64,000 nucleotides of DNA from Vibrio renipiscarius (GCF_000827885.1 NZ_JTKH01000006.1:682001-746000); one strand, 5' to 3'; counted from the stretch's first letter, positions 46,717 through 54,427 are shown. Notes: generated by a model from the sequence alone, not told the origin. Program-made: numbers and translations.

Positions 46717-46869
46717 GTGAAGTCGAATTTTATAACTACGTTAGTTATAAAATATTTTAAAAAGAAGAATCACTGTCATTTTGACGGTGATTCTAACTCC
46801 GCAACAGAAGCTCTTGGAATAAATGACCCATTAATATTAAAGAACAAATTAGCGAGAAATAAAAGCTGA
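46717..46869 (+). CDS. Possible 50-residue DNA-binding protein next to the recombinase
   Basis: A GTG-initiated frame encodes 50 residues; the C-terminal part SATEALGINDPLILKNKLA has helix-turn-helix-like spacing. It begins 28 bp after the recombinase stop and contains a strong hairpin in its 5' part, which weakens the case. If real, its place would suit a recombination directionality factor. A one-base shift near 46860 leads into a longer Lys/Glu-rich frame, so it may be a broken gene. Confidence 0.25.
   Translation: MKSNFITTLVIKYFKKKNHCHFDGDSNSATEALGINDPLILKNKLARNKS
46727..46794. terminator. Two hairpins after the recombinase gene
   Basis: ATTTTATAACTA (46727-46738) and TAGTTATAAAAT (46742-46753) form a perfect 12-bp stem with a 3-base loop. 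A second stem, AGAATCAC (46766-46773) with GTGATTCT (46787-46794), extended by GTCA/TGAC, follows. On the minus strand the second is followed by a T-rich tract. The 13-mer ATTTTATAACTAC recurs at 58208-58220, so the first may be a protein-binding site rather than a terminator. Confidence 0.5.
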
Positions 46870-47156
46870 GGAAACTGCTAAAGAAGCAGAGAACGCTAAG
46901 AAAAAACCTTGTCTTTTGGTCGTAAAAATCAATGAAAGTAAGAATAATAAAGAAAAGAACGAGTAGCAAAAACAAAAGGAGGCTCTGTTTTTTAGTAAAA
47001 AACAACAAAAATAAATTTCAATAGATAATAGTAAAAGCAATTTTTTAAATAAAAAGCTCTCCATTGTGCGCTTTAAGCATAATAGTGATTGAAAATTATA
47101 ATTACATGTTATATTGAATAGTGAGCAAACTATAACAATAAATATAAGGAGTTTTT

Positions 47157-48401
47157 ATGACAAGGATTGCCCTTTGTTCAATATTAATCATTTCAATTAC
47201 TTATCCACTTGCAGCGACAGCAGAAAATAATTTTGTAATGATTTTACAGAAAAGTGATTCAGTAAAATATCAAATAGCTGGTGAAGAACCGCCTCAACCC
47301 TGTATAAGTAAAGATGAGTTAATAAGAAAAATTTCGTTTGGTGACGATATTACGATGGTCAACACATCCTGTATAACCGATTTCTCTACCTTATTTAAGG
47401 GTAATAAAACGTTTAATCAAGATATTAGTGGTTGGGATGTTTCAAATGGAGAAAATTTTTCTGAAATGTTTAAAGGTGCTACAGTATTTAATCAACCTCT
47501 TGGTGGATGGAATATGTCATCTACAACAAACATTTCAGGAATGTTTTCAAGCGCAAAGGCATTCAATCAGCCACTAAATGATAGGGATGTTTCTAACGTG
47601 ACAGATTTTAATAACGTCTTTGGTAGTGCCTCGGCTTTTGACCAACCATTAGGAAAATGGAATGTATCCAAAGGGACAACTTTTAGCTTTATGTTTGATA
47701 GAACAAGTTATAACCAAGATCTTGGCGACTGGGATGTGTCAAGCGCAGAATCTTTTCATTGTATGTTCCAAGGAACAAAGGCTAATTATGATTTGAGCAA
47801 ATGGGACGTATCGAAAGCAAAGGGGTTCGGCTGTATGTTCTCTTATTCAAACTTCAACCAAGATATCTCAATGTGGGATGTGTCAAATGCTGAAAGCTTT
47901 TTTATGATGTTTATGGCGTCAGATTTCAATCAAGACATTAGCAACTGGAATGTATCGAAAGCAGATACATTTGTATATATGTTTAGACAATTACCACACT
48001 ACAACCATCCTCTTGACAGTTGGGATGTGTCAAATGGAGGAACTTTTGAAGGGATGTTTGCTGAATCAACATCATTTAACCAGCCACTCAATAGTTGGAA
48101 CGTGTCTAAGGCTTGGAATCTTACTAACATGTTCTGGGCGACATCATTTAACCAGCCATTAGAAAAATGGGATGTATCACTGGTCAGAGATTTTAGATAT
48201 GTGTTCGAAGAAACTCCGTTTAATCAAGACATTAGTAGTTGGAACGTTTCAAGTGGAACAAATTTTACGGGTATGTTTAATGGTGCTGATGCATTCAATC
48301 AAAACATTAGTGGTTGGAATGTAGATAAAGCAACGTCTTGGACAGACTTTAAAACCAACAGTCCTTTAACTGACGAGAACACACCTCCGAAGTTTAGATA
48401 G
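47157..48401 (+). CDS. Secreted BspA-like (DUF285) repeat protein
   Basis: A 414-residue protein with signal peptide (cleavage near ATA, residue ~22) and then about 13 imperfect repeats of ~25 residues of the type FNQDISGWDVSNGENFSEMF, the DUF285/BspA repeat known from Mycoplasma, Trichomonas and marine bacteria. Two cysteines before the repeats (residues ~42-63) may form a disulfide. There is no lipobox or C-terminal anchor, so it is probably periplasmic or secreted. BspA-like proteins act in adhesion; here that is inference. TAAGGAG lies upstream of the start and a terminator follows. Confidence 0.85.
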   Translation: MTRIALCSILIISITYPLAATAENNFVMILQKSDSVKYQIAGEEPPQPCISKDELIRKISFGDDITMVNTSCITDFSTLFKGNKTFNQDISGWDVSNGENFSEMFKGATVFNQPLGGWNMSSTTNISGMFSSAKAFNQPLNDRDVSNVTDFNNVFGSASAFDQPLGKWNVSKGTTFSFMFDRTSYNQDLGDWDVSSAESFHCMFQGTKANYDLSKWDVSKAKGFGCMFSYSNFNQDISMWDVSNAESFFMMFMASDFNQDISNWNVSKADTFVYMFRQLPHYNHPLDSWDVSNGGTFEGMFAESTSFNQPLNSWNVSKAWNLTNMFWATSFNQPLEKWDVSLVRDFRYVFEETPFNQDISSWNVSSGTNFTGMFNGADAFNQNISGWNVDKATSWTDFKTNSPLTDENTPPKFR

Positions 48402-48411
48402 TAGATAAAAC

Positions 48412-48447
48412 AAAGCATATGAGGCAATGTCCCGTATGCTTTTTTGT
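48412..48447 (+). terminator. Terminator of the BspA-like gene
   Basis: AAAGCATA (48412-48419) pairs with TATGCTTT (48435-48442) within a longer T run. Confidence 0.75.
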
Positions 48448-48513
48448 TTTATTTGCTATCATTTTGATATACATTGAAATAATTTGCATTATGTTGATTT
48501 TTAAGGGATGTAT

Positions 48514-49011
48514 ATGCCAGTTGAGAAGTTATGCTATGAGGGTGGCATCAAAGCCGTTCATCAAATCATCGAACAACGCATTTCAAAAGGTAAGTCTAAC
48601 TTTCAACGATTAGATGAAGATAAAAAAGTGCCGTTTATCGTTCCAAAAGTCACGTGGAACAATGCACTTGGCACTGGTTCACTCAATAATGAACACTGGG
48701 CTTATCGTGTTGGTTATGCTTTTAGAGAAGCTCTAGATCTTCAGTTTATGGAGCGAGTTCGAGACAAAAAGAAAGTTCATCTTTGGAGTCAAGGATGTCT
48801 ACTTAACTTCAAAGAGGGTGATCTCATCTCGTCAAACTGTGGAAAGAAATACGTTCAAGTGAAATATGCATCTCCAATGGGTTGGGATGAAGCCAAAAAC
48901 GAAATGCACTATGGAACGGTTACTTATTCATTTATTGATCAAGAAAAGAATACATCAGAACAACGTCATGCAACACAAGTTGAGTTTCTTCAAATGTTGA
49001 TAGAGGGCTAA
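48514..49011 (+). CDS. Unknown 165-residue protein coupled to the BRCT gene
   Basis: A soluble protein (MPVEKLCYEGGIKAVHQII...) with no signal peptide or membrane segment. It contains an aromatic-rich middle (NNEHWAYRVGYAFREALDL, HLWSQGCLLNF) and no recognised domain. AAGGG places the start at ATG 48514 rather than 48508. The BRCT gene begins 2 bp after its stop, so the two are made together and may form a complex. It has no resemblance to known plasmid or phage housekeeping genes that I can identify. Confidence 0.72.
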   Translation: MPVEKLCYEGGIKAVHQIIEQRISKGKSNFQRLDEDKKVPFIVPKVTWNNALGTGSLNNEHWAYRVGYAFREALDLQFMERVRDKKKVHLWSQGCLLNFKEGDLISSNCGKKYVQVKYASPMGWDEAKNEMHYGTVTYSFIDQEKNTSEQRHATQVEFLQMLIEG

Positions 49012-49013
49012 AA

Positions 49014-49574
49014 ATGGATGTGTTTGAACTTTTGGGCATAAAACAAGGTGATTCGATTATTGTCGATAATCCTTGGACGGGTTCAGGTGAACGTGAAGTG
49101 ATTCCTCTGGCATTGTCACGCAATGGTATATCCATTCGCTCTATTGATTGCAGATATGGTGATATTCGCTATGTCGGTTCAGATTGGCTGATTCGTTTGA
49201 GTGATGATGAAACGGTTGAACTGAGAGATTTTCCTTTCATTGCTCAAAAATTAAAAGAATTCGAACATCAGAAAGAATTTGGTAAGCCAACAATCGATCC
49301 TAATGTTTCAATTGAAGATATCGAGCGAGAGTATGCGTCTATCAACGAAATTTTAGACACAATCCCTCTTGATGAAATTAAAGTTGCAATTACTGGCACA
49401 TTACCTTTACCAAGAAAAGAAGCAAAAGCCTTATTGGAAAGTAAGGGAGCAATAGTCGTTGGTTCAGTCAATAAACAAACTTCTTTCTTGTTTATGGGAA
49501 ACACTGGACGCTATGAAATCACCGATAAAATGAAGAAAGCGCATAGTTTTGGTGTGAAAGTCATTACGATCTAA
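49014..49574 (+). CDS. BRCT-domain protein
   Basis: A 186-residue protein. The N-terminal ~90 residues are unassigned (IIVDNPWTGSGEREVIPL...). A linker with acidic helices follows, and residues ~118-186 form a BRCT domain of the DNA-ligase type (KVAITGTLPLPRKEAKALLESKGAIVVGSVNKQTSFLFMG). BRCT domains bind DNA ends or phosphoproteins; stand-alone bacterial BRCT proteins outside LigA are uncommon. Coupled to the upstream unknown gene. A role in replication, repair or defence of the element is possible but not shown. Confidence 0.78.
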   Translation: MDVFELLGIKQGDSIIVDNPWTGSGEREVIPLALSRNGISIRSIDCRYGDIRYVGSDWLIRLSDDETVELRDFPFIAQKLKEFEHQKEFGKPTIDPNVSIEDIEREYASINEILDTIPLDEIKVAITGTLPLPRKEAKALLESKGAIVVGSVNKQTSFLFMGNTGRYEITDKMKKAHSFGVKVITI

Positions 49575-49590
49575 CTAGGATTTTGTCTCT

Positions 49591-49612
49591 AACGATACAT
49601 TAATGTATCGTT
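49591..49612. terminator. 22-bp perfect palindrome after the BRCT gene
   Basis: AACGATACAT (49591-49600) and ATGTATCGTT (49603-49612) flank TA. The stem can be extended by CTC/GAG after a mismatch. No T run follows. A second GATAC...GTATC repeat lies just downstream (49616-49630), so operator function is an alternative. Confidence 0.5.
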
Positions 49613-50413
49613 TGAGATACAACCTGTATCGACAAAACAAAACCTGATGTTCTACCAACTTTAAAAACTGAGAGTGTAATAACTTTTAGGAAAAAGAGCT
49701 TAAAATAAGATTTTGCAAAAAACAAGCCTTTCAATTTAAAATGAAATCAAATCAAATGTTTTGCAGTGTTATATAAAAATCTGTTTCTTAACACAAACGA
49801 TCACCATGATTAAAAATCATGAAAAACGAAAGAAAAAAGACAGAGTTTTTTGTGGCATATAAAAAACATATAAATATTTTCGCTATACATAGGCATTTAC
49901 CCTTACTATTTGACAAGGGTAAAATAAAATGGCAACCCTAAACCTCCTTATGAAAATATATATTTTTATGCAATAAATTATATACAACGCAAACTTACCA
50001 AAACGATTTTAAAAAACGCCTGCATATAAGAAAAAAATCACCATTGACATTAACATTTAAGCATTACAATGTGAAAAGTATAAAGTTCCCCCCTTATAGC
50101 AAGGTTTGCATTTTCGGCTTGTATTGAAGAATGTAAAGAATATCACAGGAAGAAGAAAAGATTTCCAGAACTACCAGAATTAAATGATATAGAACGTAGC
50201 GTAGTTAAGTATCAATTTTGAAAGAAATAACGAAATTCATCAACATTACCACTCTTAGGAGTGATTTTTCAACAAATGACAAATCAATATCAAAACAAGC
50301 AATTTAAGGCGAGATCTCTATTTATTTGATAAATGAGTCGATTGATTGAAAAAAATATCTTAAATCGAAGATTATGATATTAAAAAACAAAAAAGCAGTC
50401 TTAATGACTGCTC
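49613..50413. other. AT-rich region with decayed coding remnants
   Basis: About 800 bp with no intact gene. CATGATT/AATCATG (49805-49821) is a small perfect hairpin. An open stretch at 50084-50221 without a start codon reads ...FSACIEECKEYHRKKKRFPELPELNDIERSVVKYQF, protein-like in composition, and probably is the end of a broken gene. The rest shows nothing. Confidence 0.4.
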
Positions 50414-50704
50414 TTAAAACTTCCACGTTTTTTCACCTTTCTTATGGTTTTTCTTTTGATCCGTGTTCTTTCCCAACCTACGTTTTTCTTTCTTTTCTGT
50501 GCAAGTATAAATATACATTGGCAAGAAAATTTCGCCAGTTTCTTGATACTCTTTAAGTATTTCGAATGCACGGTCATCAAGATCTTTTTCCATCTTCGGC
50601 GTGTCTTTATGTTTAGATTCTTGATTGCAATATTGGATCATATCTTTGTGTTTCTTATAGGCCAATCTTACAAAGCTTGTAAAGAATATCATAATAAGGC
50701 TCAC
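50414..50704 (-). CDS. Small charged protein of the minus-strand cluster
   Basis: Up to 96 residues (alternative start at 50692). The C-terminal half is strongly basic (KKEKRRLGKNTDQKKNHKKG). The segment LDDRAFEILKEY resembles LSKRAMEIRDKF in the preceding frame, and the two overlap in different frames, so they are either overlapping related small genes or one gene broken by a frameshift. No family recognised. Confidence 0.4.
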   Translation of the reverse strand: MSLIMIFFTSFVRLAYKKHKDMIQYCNQESKHKDTPKMEKDLDDRAFEILKEYQETGEIFLPMYIYTCTEKKEKRRLGKNTDQKKNHKKGEKTWKF

Positions 50705-50804
50705 CAGCTTTGATCCATTCGTCTATTGCATGGGTTTTTTCGAAAACACGAGGAAATTTATCTCGTATTTCCATTGCTCTTTTACTCAATACTCTATGTT
50801 TCAT
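50655..50804 (-). CDS. 49-residue protein with a strong ribosome site
   Basis: MKHRVLSKRAMEIRDKFPRVF... ends CKIGL. AGAGGA lies seven bases before the ATG and the upstream gene stops 18 bp earlier, so translation here is likely. It overlaps the 96-residue frame by about 50 bp. Function unknown; possibly the N-terminal part of a frameshifted longer protein. Confidence 0.45.
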   Translation of the reverse strand: MKHRVLSKRAMEIRDKFPRVFEKTHAIDEWIKAGEPYYDILYKLCKIGL

Positions 50805-50821
50805 ATTTTGTCCTCTTGGTT

Positions 50822-51121
50822 TTAATATGCAAAATTCAAATCAAACAAATCTTTGTGGTGTTTTTCTTGTAACACTCGTTGCTTGTAGCCACTAACGACA
50901 TTTAAGATATGTAGGTTCTCATACAGTTTTTCTATTGTTGCTTGATAATTGTTTGGCTCAATATCGTTATTCAATTCAATTTCGTCGATACAATCGATTA
51001 TCTCATCCAAATCATCCAAATCATCCAAATCCATGTTAGATTGGATAAACTCGCTTATTTCTTTAATTTCGTTATCATTAGGAGTTACGAGTATTATTAA
51101 AAATAAAATCTCATCTAGCAA
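50822..51121 (-). CDS. Acidic 99-residue protein with DDL repeat
   Basis: The best start is a TTG at 51121, six bases after GGAG. The N-terminus is hydrophobic (LFLIILVT), the middle is strongly acidic, with DLDDLDDLDE encoded by three copies of a 9-bp unit (51004-51030), and the C-terminus reads YKQRVLQEKHHKDLFDL. The acidic composition could mimic nucleic acid, but no function is known. It heads the minus-strand cluster. A plus-strand frame over the same DNA (50949-51350) is a low-complexity mirror. Confidence 0.5.
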   Translation of the reverse strand: MLDEILFLIILVTPNDNEIKEISEFIQSNMDLDDLDDLDEIIDCIDEIELNNDIEPNNYQATIEKLYENLHILNVVSGYKQRVLQEKHHKDLFDLNFAY

Positions 51122-52019
51122 AGTCAACTCCGTAATGTTTTTTATTATGTTAATGTGTTTTTTATTTCTTACAACTAATCTTAATTACACTTATTTTTGT
51201 CGAATCGAACAATTTTTATTTAGCGTAGTGATTAAATTGATATTATTATTCTTTAAGATGATATTTTCGATCATCTTAAGTGTAATTATATTATTTTTGA
51301 TTAATATCTTTGTTAAAATCTCGCATGTACACACGTATGTACGTTACTAAATTGTATATATATATTCTTAAGATCTTTTAAAAGAAAAGAGCTCTGCCTT
51401 AATCTTGGGGGTTAAAACCCCGCTTACAGGCAGACTTTTCCCAAGGACTCTTTAAAAGTATTCCCTAGTTTATTTCACAAAAAATTAAAATTTAGTCATC
51501 GTTGAAATGCGTAAAAAGCAAATATAATTCTGTTCGATGATAGCTGTTAAGATGAATAATTCATCTTATATTTTTGTAATACTAGAACTTTTAAAAACTT
51601 GAGATAGTTTGCCTGTAAGCCATGTTTTCCTACGCTTACATTGTCTTCTAAACACACCTTATGTTTAAAAGCAGAGAATTATTGTGGAATAAATTAGGTT
51701 TTTCCACTGCCTATGCATTCTCGTTATATTTCCTCAAAGTCACAGTTCGTTAGACGTCTCGCCGTATTCTAGATACTTGCTCACTAACCCCTCTAGCATA
51801 ATGACCTTTACACAGAGTAATACAACCCCCTCACATACCCGCCCTTAGCACCCTAGTTGCGGGGATTTAAAATATGAACCTACCTTTCAGCCAAATTTAT
51901 AAGCAGCTTCTTTTCTTACTAGGAAAATCTACCTTGGCGTTTCACTTATAAATATTTCATATTCTGAGATTTGTTAAGTTTTAAAATTAAAAAAACACAC
52001 ATCAATTAATGATATATGC

Positions 52020-52102
52020 GTAGAGGTAAAAATTATTATTAGTGAATCCTTGATGTTTGGAATCGATGTGCTTTAATATAATTAAAGGATTTTTACTTCT
52101 AC
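52020..52102. repeat. 14-bp imperfect inverted repeat with competing inner stem
   Basis: GTAGAGGTAAAAAT (52020-52033) and ATTTTTACTTCTAC (52089-52102) match at 13 of 14 positions. AATCCTT (52045-52051) can pair with AAGGATT (52085-52091), whose last three bases belong to the outer stem, so the two pairings exclude each other. Confidence 0.6.
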
Positions 52103-52120
52103 TAAAAATCTAAAACTTAA

Positions 52121-52147
52121 AGGTCGTCGTTTTTGACGACTTTTTTG
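52121..52147 (+). terminator. Plus-strand terminator without an upstream gene
   Basis: GGTCGTC is followed by GTTTTT, GACGAC (52135-52140) and six T residues. No protein gene on this strand ends upstream within 2.5 kb, which supports a non-coding transcript. Confidence 0.8.
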
Positions 52148-52736
52148 TTTCTCAATAATTAAATTATCATGAAATAATTTAATTGCAAGTCATTATTAAC
52201 ATAATTATTTATAAGCACAAGCATAGAAAGTGTTTTAACGTTATGCCATGCTAATTTATTTAACCCTTAAAGGTTGACCAGCATTTCACTACGTTTTTTA
52301 TGGCATGCCAAGAGGAAAAGTCACTCACAACAAGATGATGTTTAATTTTAATAACCTAAACTCAATTATTAATTACGAATGAACAATATTCTCGATATTT
52401 TTAATTAAGTCTGACCTTTCGGTTAAATGATCATCACAAAGTATATTGCCGTACTTATGCGGGGTTACTATTGAAAATCAAAGTCAATCTTACATAGCCC
52501 AACATTAAACACATTCGACATCTTAAACTTAATGCTAATGATTTATTTTTATCGAGACGACAAGATGGCGCTATCAAACGTAGCCTGACATCTTTTTCCC
52601 GTCAAGTTTATGACGATATTGTTTATATATTTGTGTTTTTGTGCCAATGTGTATATATAAGCACTTAAATGTTGGATTGTTTCTCGCAATATAATTAAAA
52701 TATAGTTGACTAAGGCTTTTTAATTTGGAGCAAAGG
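52148..52736. other. AT-rich control region of the EAL-AraC pair
   Basis: No gene. A 589-bp AT-rich stretch precedes the EAL gene. A TTGACT hexamer at about 52706 lies too near the start to be the obvious promoter. Nothing else stands out. Confidence 0.35.
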
Positions 52737-53495
52737 ATGGCGTGTAAGTTTATAGCAAGAAAAAATGGGGTATTTGTTACAAAAGAATCCGAATTCGCTG
52801 TTCTGGATTTTCTATTACAACCTATTTGTGAACCTGAAAATACATCAACAATGTACTATGAAATTCTTTCTCGGGTAACGTCACAATCTGGAGAGCAATT
52901 TGATAGTCAAGATTTTTTTCTGAATGTCGGTGATGAGTTTATTAAAAACATATGCTTACAACAGTTAAAGTATGCCAAACGTTTGCAAATAAGAGAAGTG
53001 ATCTCCACAAATGTTACTATGGCATGTCTCGAAGATGGTTTTTTTATTGATAGTTTGCTTTCATTTGAGAGTGTTAAATTTGCTCTAGAAATAAACGAAT
53101 TGAATTGTAATACGTCATCTATACAGATATTGAAAAATATTGATAAATTACAAAGAAAAGGCATCATGATTTGGTTAGATGATTATCACTCTAACAATGA
53201 ACAGGCAAACCTTTCTTTAGGTAATATTCAATGGGATTATATTAAAATTGACAAGAGTTTTCTTCTTTACAATAGTGACGATTCAATGGCAGCTAAATCT
53301 CTAAGTTATGTGTTAACACCTTTTGTGAAAAGAGGTCTGATTTACGAAGGAGTAGAAACTTATGAACAACATAAAATTATACGGTCCACTGGTTCTTTAG
53401 CACAAGGTTATTATTATAGAAGACCTGACAAGTGGTCTAATTTAAAACAGGATACTAAAAATGAGCATTCTGAAAAGAAATATTCAATTATTTGA
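52737..53495 (+). CDS. EAL-domain protein with altered loop 6
   Basis: A 252-residue single-domain EAL protein, without sensor or membrane part. The EXLXR motif is YEILSR (~residue 41), the metal-ligand Asn is in STNVTM, Glu in EINE, the paired Asp in WLDDYHS, Lys in IKIDKSF and Glu in EGVET. Most catalytic residues of c-di-GMP phosphodiesterases are thus present, but loop 6 (usually DFGTGYSS) reads DYHSNNEQ, so activity or dimerisation is uncertain and it may act as a protein-binding regulator like YdiV. GGAG precedes ATG 52737. It overlaps the AraC-type gene by 35 bp. Confidence 0.82.
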   Translation: MACKFIARKNGVFVTKESEFAVLDFLLQPICEPENTSTMYYEILSRVTSQSGEQFDSQDFFLNVGDEFIKNICLQQLKYAKRLQIREVISTNVTMACLEDGFFIDSLLSFESVKFALEINELNCNTSSIQILKNIDKLQRKGIMIWLDDYHSNNEQANLSLGNIQWDYIKIDKSFLLYNSDDSMAAKSLSYVLTPFVKRGLIYEGVETYEQHKIIRSTGSLAQGYYYRRPDKWSNLKQDTKNEHSEKKYSII

Positions 53496-54174
53496 TCAAG
53501 ACCATTTTAAAGTCAGAAAAAGACTAAAAAGAGAACACATAGTTTCTTTCTCATGTTTTGGTAGCCTATCTTACGAAGGGTTTGTTATTAACATCAAACC
53601 AGGGTTGATAGTTTATTTACCCAAAAACAAAAGAATCAGTCTATTTCTATATGGAGAAAGCCCAGCATCAATAACTATTTACAAATATATGTCCGATGTA
53701 GGCATGTCGTCATCAAAAGTAATTGTCGACTATATAAATGCCATTTCAGAGATAAAAAAGAAAAACATAACAAGTAAAGAAATGCTATTTATAGCGTTAA
53801 ATAATTATATAAGGAAGCAACTTAAATCTCACAAAAGAACTGATAAGTTGAATTCAAGTATAATTCATAAAATAGAAAACCTAATCATGTCTGATCTGAG
53901 AAATAATTGGTCTGTCAAAACGGTATGTCATCATACAAACATGTCTAAATCTACGTTATATCGAGCTCTTGTTACTTACAATATTTCACTAAAAAAATTA
54001 GTACTAGATTTGAAAATTAATTATGCAATGGACTTGTTAACCGATACAGATTTGTCTATTAGCGAGATATCGTACAGGTCCGGCTTCGATAATCCTTCCT
54101 ATTTTTCAAACCGATTCAAGATGAAGAAAGGAGTTTCACCAACGTCTTTTAGAACGATGTTGAAAATGAAATAG
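53461..54174 (+). CDS. AraC-type regulator, virulence/fimbria-regulator-like
   Basis: A 237-residue protein. The N-terminal ~130 residues are a small unassigned domain; the C-terminal ~100 residues form the AraC DNA-binding region (WSVKTVCHHTNMSKSTLYRAL and ISEISYRSGFDNPSYFSNRFKMKKGVSP). The short N-domain and the WSV...LYR wording recall ToxT/Rns-type activators of fimbriae and toxins. Overlap with the EAL gene indicates coupled translation. Targets may be cargo such as the BspA-like gene or chromosomal genes; not known. Confidence 0.82.
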   Translation: MSILKRNIQLFDQDHFKVRKRLKREHIVSFSCFGSLSYEGFVINIKPGLIVYLPKNKRISLFLYGESPASITIYKYMSDVGMSSSKVIVDYINAISEIKKKNITSKEMLFIALNNYIRKQLKSHKRTDKLNSSIIHKIENLIMSDLRNNWSVKTVCHHTNMSKSTLYRALVTYNISLKKLVLDLKINYAMDLLTDTDLSISEISYRSGFDNPSYFSNRFKMKKGVSPTSFRTMLKMK

Positions 54175-54327
54175 TCAACATATTACACTTCGTCTACTAA
54201 CATCCATTTTATATGTAAAACTAATTTATTATTTTGGTAGGCCATTAAAACTGTCGATTTTCAATTTTAAATGTTTTTATTTCGAGATTTCAAAAAATAC
54301 CGCATCCGTCCTTCAAAGAAATTTATA

Positions 54328-54427
54328 GAAAACATCAGTGGTTGAAATGTTAAAGCAGCTAGGCATAACCGGGGTTAAGGCTAACAGTGAGTTAATAGAT
54401 GACAACTCACCTCCGAACCTTAAATAG
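54328..54427 (+). pseudogene. Relic 3' end of a second BspA-like gene
   Basis: The sequence AAAACATCAGTGGTTGAAATG parallels the last repeat of the intact gene (48299 onward), with the Trp codon changed to TGA. After a frameshift ANSELIDDNSPPNLK-stop parallels the intact C-terminus TNSPLTDENTPPKFR-stop. Both are followed by an ATAGATAAAAC tract. About 100 bp therefore survive from a former second copy, 6 kb from the first; the 5' part is gone or unrecognisable. Confidence 0.7.

Larger units (their letters stand above)
46689..47156. other. Recombinase-BspA intergenic region with inverted repeats
   Basis: Besides the small frame at 46717-46869 and the two hairpins there is no clear gene. A further open stretch encodes AEETAKEAENAKKKP in a frame shifted by one from the end of that small frame and may be its decayed continuation. 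The reverse frames over 46793-47064 are low-complexity Phe/Leu translations of A-rich sequence. Confidence 0.4.
51372..52147 (+). ncRNA. Candidate large structured non-coding RNA
   Basis: About 775 bp with no credible protein frame but dense complementarity: TCTGCCT...AGGCAGA enclosing GGGGTTAAAACCCC (51393-51434), GCTTACAGGCA (51422-51432) complementary to TGCCTGTAAGC (51610-51620), TGTAAGC/GCTTACA (51614-51620 and 51634-51640), AAGATGAAT/ATTCATCTT (51549-51567), and GAGAAT/ATTCTC enclosing GTGGAA/TTCCAC (51674-51722). It ends in a clear plus-strand terminator at 52121-52146. This fits the size and mobile-element setting of large ornate RNAs such as GOLLD or ROOL, but no class was recognised. 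A structured replication origin is the alternative. Confidence 0.4.

Noticed and set aside
46793..47064. Hydrophobic reverse frames of 71 residues
   Set aside because: Phe/Leu runs are what A-rich plus-strand DNA gives in reverse; no ribosome site or family resemblance.
47400..48350. CRISPR-like periodic repeat
   Set aside because: The ~75-bp periodicity is the coding repeat of the BspA-like protein, with diverged units and no constant repeat-spacer pattern.
50949..51350. 133-residue plus-strand frame
   Set aside because: Low-complexity Ser/Ile/Leu translation opposite the acidic minus-strand gene, without a ribosome site.
51372..52147. Retron-type msr/msd or group II intron
   Set aside because: Inverted repeats are present but no reverse transcriptase gene lies nearby and no intron domain V motif was seen.
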